Below are positions 63,310-64,000 of a stretch of DNA of 64,000 nucleotides, one piece after another. The DNA lies in the NCBI RefSeq assembly GCF_013376455.1, contig NZ_CP045504.1, positions 868,001-932,000 on the forward strand. The letters are read 5' to 3'. The position numbers and the translations under genes are program-made. Source of the DNA: Desulfolutivibrio sulfodismutans DSM 3696. Lineage in GTDB: Bacteria > Desulfobacterota > Desulfovibrionia > Desulfovibrionales > Desulfovibrionaceae. The notes under the pieces were generated by a model. The model worked only from the letters and a program-made list of their open reading frames with translations. It made no database searches and had not been told where the DNA came from. Positions within the stretch are counted from its first letter, which is position 1. Each line of letters opens with the position of its first letter.

Positions 63310-64000
63310 GTGACCCCCTCCCCCCTTGATTCCGCCATACGCAAGGCCAGGTGGCGGCTCTTGCCGTTCCTCATGGTTTTGTATGTCGTGGCCTATCTCG
63401 ACCGGATCAACGTCAGCTTCGCGGCCCTGAGCATGAACGAGGAACTGGGCCTGTCCCAGACGGCCTACGGCCTGGGGGCGGGCATCTTTTTTCTGGGCTA
63501 CGTTCTCTTCGAGGTGCCGAGCAACCTGATCCTGGCCAAGGTGGGACCGCGCATCTGGCTCTCCCGCATCCTGGTCAGCTGGGGGCTGGCCACCGTGGCC
63601 CTGTCCCTGGCCGTGGGGCCCACGAGCTTCGCGGCCCTGCGCTTTCTGCTCGGCGTGGCCGAGGCCGGGTTTTTCCCCGGCGTCATCTTGTATCTCACCG
63701 CCTGGTTTCCCCTGGCCCACCGGGCCAAGGCCGTGGCCCTGTTCATGACGGCCACGCCGCTGGCCGGGCTCATCGGCAGCCCCGTGTCGGGATGGATCTT
63801 GGAGATGCACCAGATGCTCGGCCTTTCGGGCTGGCAATGGCTGTTTCTTCTGGAGGGCATACCGGCCGTGGCGCTTGGAATCGTCCTGTACTTCCGCCTG
63901 CCTGCCGGGCCGGGCCAGGCCGTCTGGCTCACATCTGGCGAGCGGCAGGCCCTGACCCTGGCCATCGAGGCGGAGCGGCGCGACATCGCCCGCCACCACC
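63310..64000 (+). CDS. MFS transporter, ACS/phthalate type, cut by the window edge
   Basis: The reading frame from GTG 63310 stays open to base 64000, giving at least 230 residues. Six membrane helices are seen so far. VVAYLDRINVSFAAL is the D-R-x-N motif of the anion:cation symporter group and EVPSNLILAKVGPRIWLSRI the loop 2-3 motif. EAGFFPGVILYLTAWFP matches helix 4. Such carriers move organic acids such as glucarate, phthalate or pantothenate. The start GTG is the only usable one; the ribosome site is weak. Confidence 0.88.
   Translation, partial: MTPSPLDSAIRKARWRLLPFLMVLYVVAYLDRINVSFAALSMNEELGLSQTAYGLGAGIFFLGYVLFEVPSNLILAKVGPRIWLSRILVSWGLATVALSLAVGPTSFAALRFLLGVAEAGFFPGVILYLTAWFPLAHRAKAVALFMTATPLAGLIGSPVSGWILEMHQMLGLSGWQWLFLLEGIPAVALGIVLYFRLPAGPGQAVWLTSGERQALTLAIEAERRDIARHH

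Noticed and set aside
62315-63313. Plus-strand frame ending at 63313 as a gene before the MFS gene
   Set aside because: Most of it is antisense to the BMP gene, and the rest shows no conserved sequence.

Overview
The window is GC-rich DNA, roughly two thirds G+C by eye. It most resembles a sulfate-reducing bacterium of the Desulfovibrio group. That placement is an inference from gene content and from the dispersed intergenic hairpin repeats; no 16S gene is present. Two regions stand out: a decaying Mu-like prophage (1 to about 14,110) and about 50 kb of ordinary chromosome.

Prophage (1-14,110). The window opens inside a tape-measure gene. Tightly overlapping tail and baseplate genes run rightward to a tail fibre whose C-terminus is a transglutaminase-like cysteine peptidase. 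Several phage genes of unknown role follow, then an adenine/N4-type DNA methyltransferase, a Com-like zinc-finger protein (relative of the Mu regulator of mom), and a cytosine-5 methyltransferase that starts inside com. The prophage ends in two tandem 22-bp repeats that closely resemble the right end of phage Mu. At least seven single-base indels, most in homopolymers, break the tail genes. The host genes show none, so the prophage looks defective. A tRNA-Thr gene with its terminator lies just outside.

Host region 14.2-25.4 kb. A double-receiver response regulator overlaps a cluster for penicillin-binding protein 1C, a thiamine-binding-like protein and an exported amidase. A consensus sigma-54 promoter drives a 71-residue membrane peptide. 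Next come molybdate uptake genes modB, modA and modC (with an extra 48-codon reading frame overlapping modB), a glycosyltransferase, a small membrane protein and an NtrC-type regulator.

Host region 25.4-48.5 kb. proS and ispG are read leftward. Then come a PilZ protein, an 84-bp tandem duplication, an AT-rich orphan gene and a secreted NlpC/P60-like protein. queH, an RNase E/G gene and a radical SAM gene are read leftward. trmI, a PAS histidine kinase, a phenylacetate-CoA ligase-like gene, a ChaN/PDZ lipoprotein, mutM, murJ, a TerC gene and a TrmN6-like methyltransferase are read rightward. A SulP transporter and a Tat-exported metallo-beta-lactamase-fold protein follow on the minus strand.

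Host region 48.5-64 kb. It holds an AMMECR1 gene, two convergent chemoreceptors (one ending in hemerythrin), and a leftward cluster of aminotransferase, homoserine dehydrogenase, phosphoglycerate mutase, thioesterase and amidohydrolase. tRNA-Ser(GCT), a cysteine-less AhpD-like protein, a BMP-family binding protein and an MFS transporter cut by the window edge complete it. Two families of intergenic palindromic repeats recur between unrelated host genes.
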